From: Umezawaea sp049997955
GTDB lineage: Bacteria > Actinomycetota > Actinomycetes > Mycobacteriales > Pseudonocardiaceae
Direction of reading: 5' to 3'
NCBI GenBank assembly: GCA_049997955.1
Contig: JAEBDY010000001.1
Coordinates: 124,001-188,000, forward strand
Length of the DNA stretch: 64,000 bases
The notes below the pieces were generated by a model, which saw only the letters and a list, made by a program, of their open reading frames with translations, had not been told where the DNA came from and ran no database searches. The position numbers were made by a program, and so were the translations under genes. Positions 1-8,857 of this stretch are shown one piece after another; the first letter of the stretch is position 1, and each line of letters begins with the position of its first letter.

Positions 1-180
1 GACGGTCCTGAGCCGAAGGGCCTGCAGGGACTGATCTCCGGCGGCAGTGCGACCCCCGACCAGTTCCCTGCCGACATCAAGGCCGGTGAAATCGTCATCT
101 GCCAGGTGAAGCAGACCGACGACAACGGCTTCGACGGCGGCAACATGAAGACGACCATCGGGCCGTGCAAGCGCGCTTGA
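1..180 (+). CDS. 3' end of an unidentified protein (partial)
   Basis: Frame 1 is open from the window edge to TGA at 178-180 and gives the last 59 residues of a protein. The piece is rich in Gly and Asp and holds two Cys (in EIVICQV and near the end in IGPCKRA), which would suit a secreted or lipid-anchored domain with a disulfide. No family is recognised. The start lies outside the window. The gap to purF is 102 bp, so it is probably a separate transcription unit. Confidence 0.6.
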   Translation, partial: DGPEPKGLQGLISGGSATPDQFPADIKAGEIVICQVKQTDDNGFDGGNMKTTIGPCKRA

Positions 181-211
181 GGGTGCGTTTCGTCACGTCA
201 GGCGGGGTTGG

Positions 212-231
212 ATGGGGTGGGTTCACCCCAT
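212..231. promoter_or_regulatory. Inverted repeat upstream of purF
   Basis: ATGGGGTG and CACCCCAT are perfect 8-bp arms around GGTT. The dyad lies between the upstream stop codon and purF and is followed at 240-245 by TACACT, which could be a -10 box. It could be an operator for purine control or a short terminator of the upstream gene; the sequence does not decide between them. Confidence 0.35.
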
Positions 232-282
232 GTTCGCCGTACACTCGTGGTGCCGACCGACATCGTCGCTAGGGAGCACTCG

Positions 283-1821
283 GTGGTCACCGACCAGTCA
301 GACGCCGGCCGAACAACCACCCCACTCGAAGACACACTCGATTCGGATCCGCGCGAAGAGTGCGGTGTTTTCGGTGTGTGGGCTCCTGGCGAGGACGTCG
401 CCAAGCTCACCTACTACGGCCTCTACGCCCTCCAGCACCGCGGGCAGGAAGCCGCGGGCATCTCGGTGGGCGACGGCAGCCAGGTCGTGGTCTTCAAGGA
501 CCTCGGACTGGTCAGCCAGGTGTTCGACGAGCAGGTGCTGCAGTCGCTGAAGGGCCACGTGGCGGTCGGGCACTGCCGGTACTCGACGACCGGGTCGACG
601 ACGTGGGAGAACGCGCAGCCGACGTTCCGCACGACGGCGGCCGGTAGCGGTCTGTCGCTCGGGCACAACGGCAACCTGGTGAACACCGCCGAGCTGCTGG
701 AGCGGGCGCAGAAGCTGGGCATCACGTCCCGCAACGGCGCCACGACGGACTCTGACCTGGTGTGCGGGCTGCTGGCCGCGACCGCCGCCGACATCGGCAT
801 CGAGCAGGCCGCGCTGGAGCTGCTGCCGACGTTGAAGGGCGCGTTCTGCCTGACGTTCTCCGACGAGAACACGCTGTACGCGGCGCGCGACCCGCACGGG
901 GTGCGGCCGCTGGTGCTGGGTCGGCTGGAGCGCGGCTGGGTCGCCGCGAGCGAGACGGCGGCGCTGGACATCGTGGGCGCGTCGTTCGTGCGCGAGGTCG
1001 AGCCGGGCGAGCTGATCGCGATCGACGAGAACGGCCTCCGCTCGACGCGGTTCGGGACGCCGGAGCCGAAGGGCTGCGTCTTCGAGTACGTCTACCTGGC
1101 GCGGCCGGACACGACGATCTCCGGGCGCGGCGTGCACGCGACCCGCGTGGAGATCGGCCGCAGGCTGGCCGCCGAACACCCCACCGAGGCCGACCTGGTC
1201 ATCCCGGTGCCGGAGTCCGGCACGCCCGCGGCGATCGGCTACGCGCAGGCTTCGGGCATCCCGTACGGGTCCGGCCTGGTCAAGAACGCGTACGTCGGGC
1301 GGACGTTCATCCAGCCGTCGCAGACGATCCGCCAGCTGGGCATCCGGCTGAAGCTGAACCCGCTTCGCGACGTCATCCGCGGCAAGCGGCTGGTGGTCGT
1401 GGACGACTCGATCGTGCGCGGCAACACCCAGCGCGCGCTGGTCCGGATGCTGCGCGAGGCCGGTGCGCTGGAGGTGCACGTGCGGATCGCGTCGCCGCCG
1501 GTCAAGTGGCCGTGCTTCTACGGCATCGACTTCGCCTCCCGCGCGGAACTGGTCGCGAACGGCCTCGACCTGGACGGCATCCGCCGCTCGGTCGGCGCCG
1601 ACTCGCTCGGCTACGTGTCGCTGGAGCAGCTGATCGCGGCCACCGAGCAGCCGAAGACGCGGCTGTGCAGCGCGTGCTTCGACGGCGAGTACCCGATCCC
1701 GCTGCCCGCGGACGCGCTGATGGGCAAGCACCTGCTGGAGGGCATCAAGGGAGTAGCGGGCTCGGCGGCTCCGGTTCTGCCCACCGGGTACGGTGCCGAG
1801 GACGCCCTGCAAAGGCCCTGA
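283..1821 (+). CDS. purF: Amidophosphoribosyltransferase PurF
   Basis: First committed step of de novo purine synthesis in the cytoplasm: PRPP plus glutamine gives 5-phosphoribosylamine. The 512-residue product has an N-terminal glutamine amidotransferase domain whose nucleophile is Cys27 (EECGVFGVW), exposed in this family by removal of a short propeptide. The phosphoribosyltransferase domain carries the PRPP-binding motif VVVDDSIVRGNTQ. GTG at 283 is chosen over the in-frame ATG at 208 because AGGGAG lies at 271-276 and because the longer form would add residues unlike the family. purM follows after 26 bp, so the two probably form one operon. Confidence 0.95.
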   Translation: MVTDQSDAGRTTTPLEDTLDSDPREECGVFGVWAPGEDVAKLTYYGLYALQHRGQEAAGISVGDGSQVVVFKDLGLVSQVFDEQVLQSLKGHVAVGHCRYSTTGSTTWENAQPTFRTTAAGSGLSLGHNGNLVNTAELLERAQKLGITSRNGATTDSDLVCGLLAATAADIGIEQAALELLPTLKGAFCLTFSDENTLYAARDPHGVRPLVLGRLERGWVAASETAALDIVGASFVREVEPGELIAIDENGLRSTRFGTPEPKGCVFEYVYLARPDTTISGRGVHATRVEIGRRLAAEHPTEADLVIPVPESGTPAAIGYAQASGIPYGSGLVKNAYVGRTFIQPSQTIRQLGIRLKLNPLRDVIRGKRLVVVDDSIVRGNTQRALVRMLREAGALEVHVRIASPPVKWPCFYGIDFASRAELVANGLDLDGIRRSVGADSLGYVSLEQLIAATEQPKTRLCSACFDGEYPIPLPADALMGKHLLEGIKGVAGSAAPVLPTGYGAEDALQRP

Positions 1822-1847
1822 ATCCCCCCACGATGGAGCACGTTGAC

Positions 1848-2927
1848 GTGAGTGCCGAGACCGACAGCGCCAAGGCGACCTACGCCTCGGCCGGAGTGAG
1901 CATCACCGCGGGAGACGAGGCGGTGGAGAAGCTCAAGCCCTGGGCGGCGAAGGCGCACCGGCCGGAGGTGCTGGGCGGCATCGGCGGGTTCGCGGGCCTC
2001 TTCCAGCTCAAGCTCGACCGCTGGAAGGAGCCGGTGCTCGCGGCCTCCACGGACGGCGTCGGCACGAAGATCGCCGTCGCGCAGGCCATGGACAAGCACG
2101 ACACCATCGGCCAGGACCTGGTCGCGATGGTCGTGGACGACCTGGTCGTCTGCGGTGCCGAACCGCTGTTCATGCAGGACTACATCGCCGTGGGCCGGGT
2201 CGTCCCGGACAAGATCGCCGCGCTGGTCAAGGGCATCGCCGAGGGCTGTGTCCTGGCCGGGTGCGCGCTGCTCGGCGGCGAGACCGCCGAGCACCCCGGC
2301 CTCATGGGCGACGACGACTACGACATCTCCGGCACCGGTGTCGGTGTCGTCGAAGCGTCGAAGATGCTCGGCCCGGACAAGGTCAAGCCCGGTGACGTCG
2401 TCATCGGCATGGGCTCGTCCGGCCTGCACTCCAACGGCTACTCGCTGGCCCGCCACGTCCTCCTGGAGATCGCCAGGATGCCCCTGGAGGGCCACGTCGA
2501 GGAGTTCGGCCGCACCCTCGGCGAGGAGATGCTGGAGCCGACCCGCATCTACGCCAAGCACTGCCTGGCGCTCGCCGCGGAAGCGGACGTGCGCACGTAC
2601 GCGCACATCACCGGCGGCGGACTGACCGCGAACCTGGCCCGCGTGCTGCCCCCCGGCGTGCGCGCCGACCTGGACCGCGGCACCTGGACGCCCGCCCCCG
2701 TGTTCGCCCTGATCGCCCAGCGCGGCCGGGTCGAGCGCGAGGAGATGGAGAAGACGTTCAACATGGGCGTCGGCATGATGGCCGTCGTCTCGCCGGAGGA
2801 CGTCGACCGCGCCCTGGCCGTGCTCACCGCCCGCCACGTGCCCGCCTGGGTGCTCGGCGAGGTCAACAAGGCCGGTGCCGCCGACGCGCCGCGCGCCACG
2901 CTCGCCGGAGACCACCCCAGGTTCTGA
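1848..2927 (+). CDS. purM: Phosphoribosylformylglycinamidine cyclo-ligase PurM
   Basis: AIR synthetase: it closes the imidazole ring of FGAM with ATP in the fifth step of purine synthesis. The product has 359 residues, the normal length. Family signatures include TYASAGVSITAGDEAV at the N-terminus, STDGVGTK, GGETAEHPG and MGSSGLHSNGYSL. GTG at 1848 is preferred because GGAG lies at 1835-1838; an ATG at 1833 in the same frame would add five residues but overlaps that ribosome binding site. It follows purF directly. Confidence 0.95.
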   Translation: MSAETDSAKATYASAGVSITAGDEAVEKLKPWAAKAHRPEVLGGIGGFAGLFQLKLDRWKEPVLAASTDGVGTKIAVAQAMDKHDTIGQDLVAMVVDDLVVCGAEPLFMQDYIAVGRVVPDKIAALVKGIAEGCVLAGCALLGGETAEHPGLMGDDDYDISGTGVGVVEASKMLGPDKVKPGDVVIGMGSSGLHSNGYSLARHVLLEIARMPLEGHVEEFGRTLGEEMLEPTRIYAKHCLALAAEADVRTYAHITGGGLTANLARVLPPGVRADLDRGTWTPAPVFALIAQRGRVEREEMEKTFNMGVGMMAVVSPEDVDRALAVLTARHVPAWVLGEVNKAGAADAPRATLAGDHPRF

Positions 2928-2958
2928 GGCGACCCCGGTCGTCGCGCTGGTAAAGATC

Positions 2959-2988
2959 GTGACCTCACCCGGTCCGAAGTTCTAGTCT
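2959..2988 (+). promoter_or_regulatory. Likely promoter of arfB, leaderless start
   Basis: GTGACC at 2959-2964 resembles a -35 box, and TAGTCT at 2983-2988 fits the actinobacterial -10 pattern TAnnnT after an 18-bp spacer. The GTG start at 2995 begins 7 nt after the -10 box, where transcription would start, and no Shine-Dalgarno sequence is visible. This is the usual picture of a leaderless mRNA. Confidence 0.5.
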
Positions 2989-2994
2989 GCTCGG

Positions 2995-3423
2995 GTGGCT
3001 GACGACTTGACCGTGACGCGGACGCTGGTGCTGCCGGCGGCCGAACTCCGTGAACGGTTCTCCAGGTCGTCCGGCCCCGGCGGCCAAGGCGTGAACACGG
3101 CGGACAGCCGGGTCGAACTCAGCTTCGACCTGGCTGCCTCGCCGTCGGTGCCGGAGTGGCTGCGCGCCCGCATGACCGAACGCCTGGCGAACCGCCTGGT
3201 GGACGGCGTGCTGACGGTGGCGGCCAGCGAGCACCGCGCCCAGTTGCAGAACCGCCAAGCGGCCCGCGACCGCCTGGCGGGCCTGCTGCGCGACGCGGCG
3301 GCGGCCCCGCCGCCGGTCCGCCGTCCGACCAAGCCGAGCCGCGGCTCGAAGGAACGCCGGATCGCCCAGAAGAAGCGCCGCAGCGTGACCAAGCGCGGCC
3401 GCAGCGGCGGGTTCGACGACTGA
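2995..3423 (+). CDS. arfB: ArfB-type peptidyl-tRNA hydrolase for ribosome rescue
   Basis: This 142-residue protein releases peptides from ribosomes stalled on mRNAs without a stop codon. It has the release-factor domain 3 motif GPGGQ (Gly29-Gly30-Gln31), whose Gln coordinates hydrolysis of the peptidyl-tRNA ester, followed by VNTADSRVEL as in the YaeJ/ArfB family. The C-terminal tail is rich in Lys and Arg (about residues 105-140), which in this family enters the empty mRNA channel. It lacks codon-recognition domains, which separates it from RF1/RF2. The gene stands alone between purM and a leftward gene, with only 3 bp between the convergent stop codons. Confidence 0.9.
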   Translation: MADDLTVTRTLVLPAAELRERFSRSSGPGGQGVNTADSRVELSFDLAASPSVPEWLRARMTERLANRLVDGVLTVAASEHRAQLQNRQAARDRLAGLLRDAAAAPPPVRRPTKPSRGSKERRIAQKKRRSVTKRGRSGGFDD

Positions 3424-3426
3424 TCG

Positions 3427-4101
3427 TCAGCCGCCCAGCCACACGTACTGGCGTTCGGGCCTGCCGGTGCCCCCGTACCGCAACCGCACCTCGGCCCGTC
3501 CGGTGACCACGAAGTGCTCCAGGTACCGCCGGGCGCTCACCCTGGCCAGTGCGGTCACCTCGGCGCACTCGCTGGCCGACAACCCGTCCAACCGGGAGCG
3601 CAGGGCCCGTTCCACCAGCAGCGCGGTCTGGGCGGTCAGCCCCTTCGGCAGCACGGGCGCGGACGTGGGCCGGGCCCCGAAGACCTGGTCGACGTCCGCC
3701 TGCCCCGCCGATCCCAGCCCGCCCAGCTTCCGGTGCAACGCGGCGAAGTGCGCCAACTGGTCCCGCAGCGCCGCGAACTCGAACGGCTTGATCAGGTAGT
3801 GCAGCACCCCGCCGCGCATGGCGCTGCGAACGGTGTCCACGTCGGTGGCGGCGGTGATCACGATGACGTCCACGGCCTCGTCGCCCCGAGCCCGCAGTTC
3901 GCGCAGCACCCCGAGCCCGTCGACGTCCGGCAGGTAGATGTCCAGCAGCACCAGGTCCGGCCGCAGCGAGTGCACCAGCCGCAGCGCGTCGGCCCCGGTG
4001 TGCGCCACCCCGACCACCTCGAACCCCGGCGTCCGGGACACGTACCCGCTGTGCACCTTCGCGACCATGAAGTCGTCGTCCACGACCAGCACCCGGATCA
4101 C
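3427..4101 (-). CDS. CitB/DctR-type response regulator
   Basis: Cytoplasmic transcription regulator of 224 residues. The receiver domain (1-120) has the acid pocket DDD at 8-10, phosphoacceptor Asp54 in LLDIYLPD and the conserved Lys in LIKPFEF. The C-terminal part (about 155-215) looks like the helix-turn-helix of the CitB/DpiA family. GTG at 4101 overlaps the kinase stop codon (GTGA, 4098-4101), so the pair is translationally coupled. The divergent tctCBA genes are the likely target: this family commonly controls transport of citrate and other carboxylates. Confidence 0.88.
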   Translation of the reverse strand: MIRVLVVDDDFMVAKVHSGYVSRTPGFEVVGVAHTGADALRLVHSLRPDLVLLDIYLPDVDGLGVLRELRARGDEAVDVIVITAATDVDTVRSAMRGGVLHYLIKPFEFAALRDQLAHFAALHRKLGGLGSAGQADVDQVFGARPTSAPVLPKGLTAQTALLVERALRSRLDGLSASECAEVTALARVSARRYLEHFVVTGRAEVRLRYGGTGRPERQYVWLGG

Positions 4102-5660
4102 AACGCCACCTCCCGCGGCAGCCGCGCCGTGAAGACCGCGCCATCGGCATTGTGCACCCGGACGCTCCCACCCCGGCGCAGGCACGTCTGCCGGGTCAAC
4201 GCCAACCCCAGTCCCCGCTGCCCCTGTTCGGCGGCCTTGGTGGTGAACCCGTTCTTGAACACCTCTTCGGCGATCTCCGGCGCCACCCCCGGCCCGGAGT
4301 CCCGAACCTCCACCACCACGACCCCGTCGTCCTCGACGACCGAGACCGAGATCCACCCGCGGGCACCGGCCAACGCGTCCAGTGCGTTGTCCACCAGGTT
4401 CCCCAGCACGGTCACCAGGTCCGTGGACAGCACCTCGTCCACCTCCCCGAGCCCGCTGTCCGGGTCCATGCGCAACCCCACGCCGCGCTCGGCGGCCAGG
4501 CTGGCCTTGGCGATCAGCAGCGCGGCCACGGCGGGGTCGGAGATCCGCGAACCGACCTCGACCTGCCACTGCCCCTGCGCGGAACTGATCCGGTGGACGA
4601 ATCCGCGCACCTCGTCGTACTCGCCGAGTTCGATCAGCCCGGAGATCGTGTGCAGCCGGTTGCTGAACTCGTGGGCCTGCGCCCGCAACGTGTCGGTGGC
4701 GTGCCGGTTGGCGTCGAGCTCGTTCTGCAGGACCAGCAGCTCGGTCCGGTCCCGCAGCGTCACCACGGACCCGACCTCCACGCCGTGCACCGCGATGGGC
4801 ATCCGGTTCAACGTCAGCACCGACCCGGCGCGCAGCACCAGCTGGTCGGCCCCGGACGCCCGGCCGGTCAGCACGTCCAGCAGCCGGGCGTCCAGGTCCA
4901 GCTCCGCGACCTCGCGGCCGACGCAGTCCTCCGGCAGGTCCAGCGAGGCGCGGGCGTGGTCGTTGGCCAACGTGATCCGGTGCTGCGGATCGAGCCCGAC
5001 GACGCCCTCCTTGATCCCGTGCAGCAGGGCTTCGCGGTGCTCGACCAGCGAGGTGATCTCCCGCGGCTCCAGCCCGAGAGTCTGCTTCTTCACCCGCCGG
5101 GTCAGCAGCACCGAGCCGATCACCCCGATGGCCAGCGCCACCCCCAGCAGCCGCAGCGCGTCGTCCGGCGAGTCCAGCACGCCCTCGAAGAACCCCGGCG
5201 ACTCCTGGCCCGCCGCGACCAGCCCGATCACCCGGCCCTGGTCGCTGATCACCGGGACCTGGGCCACGATCGCGCCGCCGAGCGACCCGACCCACGACCG
5301 TCCGCTCAGGGCGGTGCTGTCCCCGATGTCCAGCGCGCCACCGAGTTGCGCCGGGTCCGGCGAGGTCAGCACCCGCCGCGAGGCGTCGGTGATCACCACG
5401 TAGGTGGCTCCCGACAGGCTCCGCCCGCTCTCGGCGAACGGTGCCAGCGCGTAGTGCCGCAGCGGGTCGTCCAACGCCACCCGCACACCCGCCGTCGCGG
5501 CCACGTCCTCGGCCACGGACAGCATCCGGCGTCCCTCGGTGGTGGTGAAGTTCGCGCCCGCTTGGACGACCGACAGCGCGCCCACCGCGCACAGCAGGGC
5601 GACGACGACTACCAGTTGCCAGGCGAGCAGTTGTCTGGCCAGCGAACCCCGACCACCCAT
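4098..5660 (-). CDS. CitA/DcuS-type sensor histidine kinase
   Basis: Membrane sensor of 520 residues paired with the downstream response regulator. Order: TM helix at about 11-33, an extracytoplasmic sensor domain to about 165, a second TM helix at about 170-190, a PAS domain at about 210-300, the H-box (HEFSNRLHTISG, phosphoacceptor His near 332) and a HATPase domain with the N-box LVDNALDAL and G-box DSGPGVA. ATG at 5660 is chosen because GGGAGG precedes it at 8 nt; upstream in-frame starts lack such a site. Position beside a tricarboxylate transporter suggests that the ligand is citrate or a similar acid, but this is inference. Confidence 0.9.
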   Translation of the reverse strand: MGGRGSLARQLLAWQLVVVVALLCAVGALSVVQAGANFTTTEGRRMLSVAEDVAATAGVRVALDDPLRHYALAPFAESGRSLSGATYVVITDASRRVLTSPDPAQLGGALDIGDSTALSGRSWVGSLGGAIVAQVPVISDQGRVIGLVAAGQESPGFFEGVLDSPDDALRLLGVALAIGVIGSVLLTRRVKKQTLGLEPREITSLVEHREALLHGIKEGVVGLDPQHRITLANDHARASLDLPEDCVGREVAELDLDARLLDVLTGRASGADQLVLRAGSVLTLNRMPIAVHGVEVGSVVTLRDRTELLVLQNELDANRHATDTLRAQAHEFSNRLHTISGLIELGEYDEVRGFVHRISSAQGQWQVEVGSRISDPAVAALLIAKASLAAERGVGLRMDPDSGLGEVDEVLSTDLVTVLGNLVDNALDALAGARGWISVSVVEDDGVVVVEVRDSGPGVAPEIAEEVFKNGFTTKAAEQGQRGLGLALTRQTCLRRGGSVRVHNADGAVFTARLPREVAL

Positions 5661-5721
5661 CAAGCCTCCCGCCTCGTCGCGTGGGAGAGACATTAGGACG
5701 TTCGGGGGACCGGTGCGCGAG

Positions 5722-5738
5722 ACCACAAAGACCAAAAG
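5722..5738. promoter_or_regulatory. Tandem ACCA-AAAG motif between the two-component genes and tctC
   Basis: ACCACAAAG at 5722-5730 is followed directly by ACCAAAAG at 5731-5738. The site lies in the 157-bp divergent promoter region and stands out as A-rich in GC-rich DNA. Response regulators of the CitB family bind A/T-rich repeated sites, so this is a candidate binding site. Only one pair of copies is visible. Confidence 0.25.
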
Positions 5739-5817
5739 AACCGCTACGCCCGCAATCGGGACTTCCGGTTAACACGCGTGCAACATCCCATCCAGGCCAG
5801 GAGAGGCGGAGATCACA

Positions 5818-6801
5818 GTGCGGATCAGGAACTGGATGGCGGTGGGGGCCGCGCTGGCGGCTGTGGTCGTCGTGCCGCCGTTGCTCACGCCCGGTGGTGA
5901 GAACGTGGCCGGGCAGCTCAGGGCGTTGCGGGTGCTGGTGCCCAACGCTCCCGGCGGTGGTTACGACATCACCGCGCGGACCGCGGCCAAGGCGATGGAG
6001 GACGCGGACCTGCTGCGCAACGCCGAGGTGTTCAACCTGCCCGGCGCGGGCGGGACGGTGGGCCTCGGGCGGACCGTGGCCGAGCGGGGCAACGGGAAGC
6101 TCGTCATGTCGATGGGGCTCGGGGTGGTCGGTTCCGTCTACACGAACAAGTCCCCCTCCTCGCTGCTGGACACCACGCCGATCGCGAAGCTGATCGAGGA
6201 GCCGGACATCGTCGTGGTGGGCAAGGACTCCCCGTACCGGACGCTGGGCGAGCTGGTGTCGGCGTGGAAGGCCGATCCGGGAGCCGTGCCGGTCGGTGGC
6301 GGGTCCTCCCCCGGCGGGCCCGACCACCTGGCGCCGATGCTGATGGCGAAGGCCGTGGGGCTGGAGCCCAGGACGGTCAACTACATCCCGTTCGACGGCG
6401 GTGGCGAGCTGCTCGCCTCGGTGCTCGGCGGGAAGGTCGCCTTCGGCGTGTCCGGGATCGGCGAGTACCGGGACCAGATCCAGGCCGGGACGCTGCGGGT
6501 GCTGGCCGTGACCGGCGCGGAGCGGATTCCCGGCGTGGAGGCGCCGACGTTGGGCGAGTCCGGGGTCGACGTGGAGTTCACCAACTGGCGCGGGATCGTC
6601 GCGCCGCCGGGGATCTCGGACGTCGACCGCGATCGGTTGGTGGAGCTGTTCACGACGCTGCACGCGACCCGGCAGTGGAAGGAAGCCCTGGAGCGCAACG
6701 GCTGGACCGACGCCTTCGCGCCGGGGGACCTGTTCGGCTCCTTCCTGGAGGAGGAGAACACGCGAGTGGCGACGGTGTTGAAGGACTTGGGGTTGGCATG
6801 A
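5818..6801 (+). CDS. tctC: Tripartite tricarboxylate transporter substrate-binding protein TctC
   Basis: Extracytoplasmic solute receptor of the TTT family (Bug superfamily), 327 residues. An N-terminal hydrophobic segment (about 5-24) is a signal or anchor without a clear lipobox. The mature part has the family motif VPNAPGGGYDITAR near the start of the binding domain and INWRG-like FTNWRGIVAPPG near the end. GTG at 5818 follows AGGAGAGGCGGAG. The stop overlaps the tctB start (ATGA), so the three transporter genes are one operon, divergent from the two-component system that probably induces it. Confidence 0.9.
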   Translation: MRIRNWMAVGAALAAVVVVPPLLTPGGENVAGQLRALRVLVPNAPGGGYDITARTAAKAMEDADLLRNAEVFNLPGAGGTVGLGRTVAERGNGKLVMSMGLGVVGSVYTNKSPSSLLDTTPIAKLIEEPDIVVVGKDSPYRTLGELVSAWKADPGAVPVGGGSSPGGPDHLAPMLMAKAVGLEPRTVNYIPFDGGGELLASVLGGKVAFGVSGIGEYRDQIQAGTLRVLAVTGAERIPGVEAPTLGESGVDVEFTNWRGIVAPPGISDVDRDRLVELFTTLHATRQWKEALERNGWTDAFAPGDLFGSFLEEENTRVATVLKDLGLA

Positions 6802-7301
6802 CTACTGCGAAGGCGTGGTTGAGGGAACGTTCCGAACTCGGGGTTTCCGGGGTTCTCGTCGTCCTCGGGGTGGTGGTGCTGGTGGACGCCCTGCGCATCC
6901 ATACGGACTTCGCCCAGCGCGGACCCGTCGGCCCGAAGGCCGTGCCGATCCTGGTGGGGTCGCTGCTGCTCGTGGTGGCCGTCCTGCTGGCGCGGGACGT
7001 GCTGCGGGGTGGGCGTGGGGAAGCCGAGGGCGGCGAGGACGTCGACCTGTCCGCTCCGTCCGACTGGCGGACGGTGCTGGTGCTGTGCGGTGCCTTCCTG
7101 GCCAACGCGGCGCTGATCGGGGTGGTCGGGTTCCCGATCTCCGGAGCGGTGCTGTTCTGGGGAGCGGCGTACGCGCTGGGCAGCAGGCACTTCGTGCGCG
7201 ACCCGCTGATCGCCGCGGGGCTGTCGGTGGGGACGTTCCTGATCTTCAACAACCTGCTCGGGGTGCCGCTGCCCGGCGGTCCGCTGATGGGGGTGCTGTG
7301 A
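6798..7301 (+). CDS. tctB: Tripartite tricarboxylate transporter small membrane subunit TctB
   Basis: This 167-residue protein has four predicted membrane helices (about 16-36, 50-68, 93-115 and 125-150), as usual for the poorly conserved small subunit of TTT transporters. Identification rests mostly on size, topology and position between tctC and tctA. It starts at ATG 6798 inside the tctC stop (ATGA), and its own stop overlaps the tctA start by one base. Confidence 0.85.
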   Translation: MTTAKAWLRERSELGVSGVLVVLGVVVLVDALRIHTDFAQRGPVGPKAVPILVGSLLLVVAVLLARDVLRGGRGEAEGGEDVDLSAPSDWRTVLVLCGAFLANAALIGVVGFPISGAVLFWGAAYALGSRHFVRDPLIAAGLSVGTFLIFNNLLGVPLPGGPLMGVL

Positions 7302-8812
7302 TGTTCTCGCAGCTCATGGATGGTTTCGCCACCGCGTTGACGCCCACGCACCTGGCGATGGCCGCGCTGGGGGTGCTGCTCGGCACGGCGATCGGCGTGC
7401 TGCCGGGCATCGGGCCCGCCATGGCGGTCGCGCTGCTGCTGCCGGTGACCTACGGGCTGGAGCCGACCGGCGCGTTCATCATGTTCGCGGGCATCTACTA
7501 CGGCGGGATGTTCGGCGGGTCGACCACGTCGATCCTGTTGAACACACCCGGTGAGAGCGCGGCGGTGGTGGCCGCGATCGACGGCAACCCCATGGCGCGC
7601 AAGGGACGCGGGGCGCAGGCGTTGGCCGCCGCGGCCATCGGGCACTTCATCGGCGGCGTCATCGGCACGACGATGCTGGTGCTGCTGGCGCCCACCGTCG
7701 CGAAGTACGCGGTGGACATCGGCGCGCCGGACTTCTTCGCGATCATGGTGCTGGCGTTCATCGCGGTCACGTCCGTGCTCGGCGCGTCACGGGTGCGCGG
7801 CGTCGCGTCGCTGCTGATCGGGCTGACCATCGGGCTGGTCGGGCTGGACGAGATGACCGGGCAGCAGCGGCTGACGTTCGGGTCCCTGCACCTCGCCGAC
7901 GGCATCGACGTGGTGATCGTCGCGGTGGCGCTGTTCGCCGTGGGCGAGTCCCTGTGGGTCGCCGCCCACCTGCGCCGCAACGTGAGCGAGGCGATCCCGG
8001 TCGGACGGCCCTGGCTCGGGCGGGCCGACCTGAAGCGGGCCTGGAAGCCGTGGCTGCGCGGGCCGTTCATCGGCTTCCCGTTCGGGGCGATTCCCGCCGG
8101 TGGGGCGGAGATCCCCACGTTCCTGTCGTACGTCGCCGAGAAGCGGCTGTCGAAGGAGCACCGGGACGAGTTCGGGAAGGGCGCCATCGAAGGGGTCGCG
8201 GGCCCGGAGTCGACCGCCAGCGCGTCGGCCGCGGGCACGCTCGTGTCGATGCTGACCCTCGGGCTGCCCACCACGGCCGTCGCCGCGGTGATGCTGGCGG
8301 CGTTCCAGCAGTACGGGATCCAGCCGGGACCGCTGCTGTTCCAGCGGGAGTCGTCGCTGGTGTGGGGGCTGATCGCGTCGCTGTTCATCGGGCTGACGCT
8401 GCTGCTGGTGCTCAACCTGCCGCTGGCACCGCTGTGGGTGAAGCTGCTGCGGATCCCGCGGCCCTACCTGTACGCCGGGATCCTGTTCTTCGCCAGCGTC
8501 GGCGCGTACGCGGTGAACGCGGACGTGTTCGACCTGCTGGTGATGTTCGTGATCGGCGTGCTCGGGTTCGTGATGCGGCGGTACGGGTTGCCGGTGCTGC
8601 CCGCGATCATCGGCGTGATCCTCGGACCGGCGGCCGAGCAGCAGATGCGGCGGGCGCTGCAGTTGTCCGACGGCGATCTGACCGGCCTGGTGAACACGCC
8701 GTTCTCCGTGGTGGTGTACGCGATCATCGCGCTGCTGCTGTTCTTCCCGCTGATCCGCAAGGCGGTCCGGCCGCGCAAGCCCCCCGCCGAGCGCGAGGAG
8801 GTCGACGCCTGA
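7301..8812 (+). CDS. tctA: Tripartite tricarboxylate transporter large permease TctA
   Basis: Main translocating subunit of the TTT transporter, 503 residues and about 12 membrane helices, the normal size. The N-terminal signature GVLPGIGPAMAVALLLP and the segment GIYYGGMFGGSTTSILLNTPG are strongly conserved in TctA proteins. A second conserved loop, PAGGAEIPTFLSY, lies near the middle. ATG at 7301 shares one base with the tctB stop; GTG at 7298 is possible. A perfect stem-loop follows the stop at once. Substrate is a carboxylate imported with a cation gradient, exact identity unknown. Confidence 0.93.
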   Translation: MFSQLMDGFATALTPTHLAMAALGVLLGTAIGVLPGIGPAMAVALLLPVTYGLEPTGAFIMFAGIYYGGMFGGSTTSILLNTPGESAAVVAAIDGNPMARKGRGAQALAAAAIGHFIGGVIGTTMLVLLAPTVAKYAVDIGAPDFFAIMVLAFIAVTSVLGASRVRGVASLLIGLTIGLVGLDEMTGQQRLTFGSLHLADGIDVVIVAVALFAVGESLWVAAHLRRNVSEAIPVGRPWLGRADLKRAWKPWLRGPFIGFPFGAIPAGGAEIPTFLSYVAEKRLSKEHRDEFGKGAIEGVAGPESTASASAAGTLVSMLTLGLPTTAVAAVMLAAFQQYGIQPGPLLFQRESSLVWGLIASLFIGLTLLLVLNLPLAPLWVKLLRIPRPYLYAGILFFASVGAYAVNADVFDLLVMFVIGVLGFVMRRYGLPVLPAIIGVILGPAAEQQMRRALQLSDGDLTGLVNTPFSVVVYAIIALLLFFPLIRKAVRPRKPPAEREEVDA

Positions 8813-8816
8813 TCCG

Positions 8817-8853
8817 AACCCCGGTCCACGGCACCGCGCCGTGGACCGGGGTT
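8817..8853. terminator. Bidirectional terminator between tctA and mmsA
   Basis: A perfect 16-bp stem (8817-8832 with 8838-8853) closes a 5-nt loop ACCGC. It lies between two convergent genes, 4 bp after the tctA stop and 4 bp from the mmsA stop, so it can serve both. There is no T-run, which is common for actinobacterial hairpin terminators. Confidence 0.8.
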
Positions 8854-8857
8854 CGCG

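Noticed and set aside
298..1812. Long open frame antisense to purF
   Set aside because: Mirror frame of a GC-rich gene; its product is Arg/Val/Asp-rich without any domain, while the plus strand encodes a full PurF.
4102..6663. Upstream extension of the response-regulator frame
   Set aside because: Runs antisense through the kinase and tctC frames with low-complexity Arg/Gly/Pro sequence. The regulator begins at 4101.
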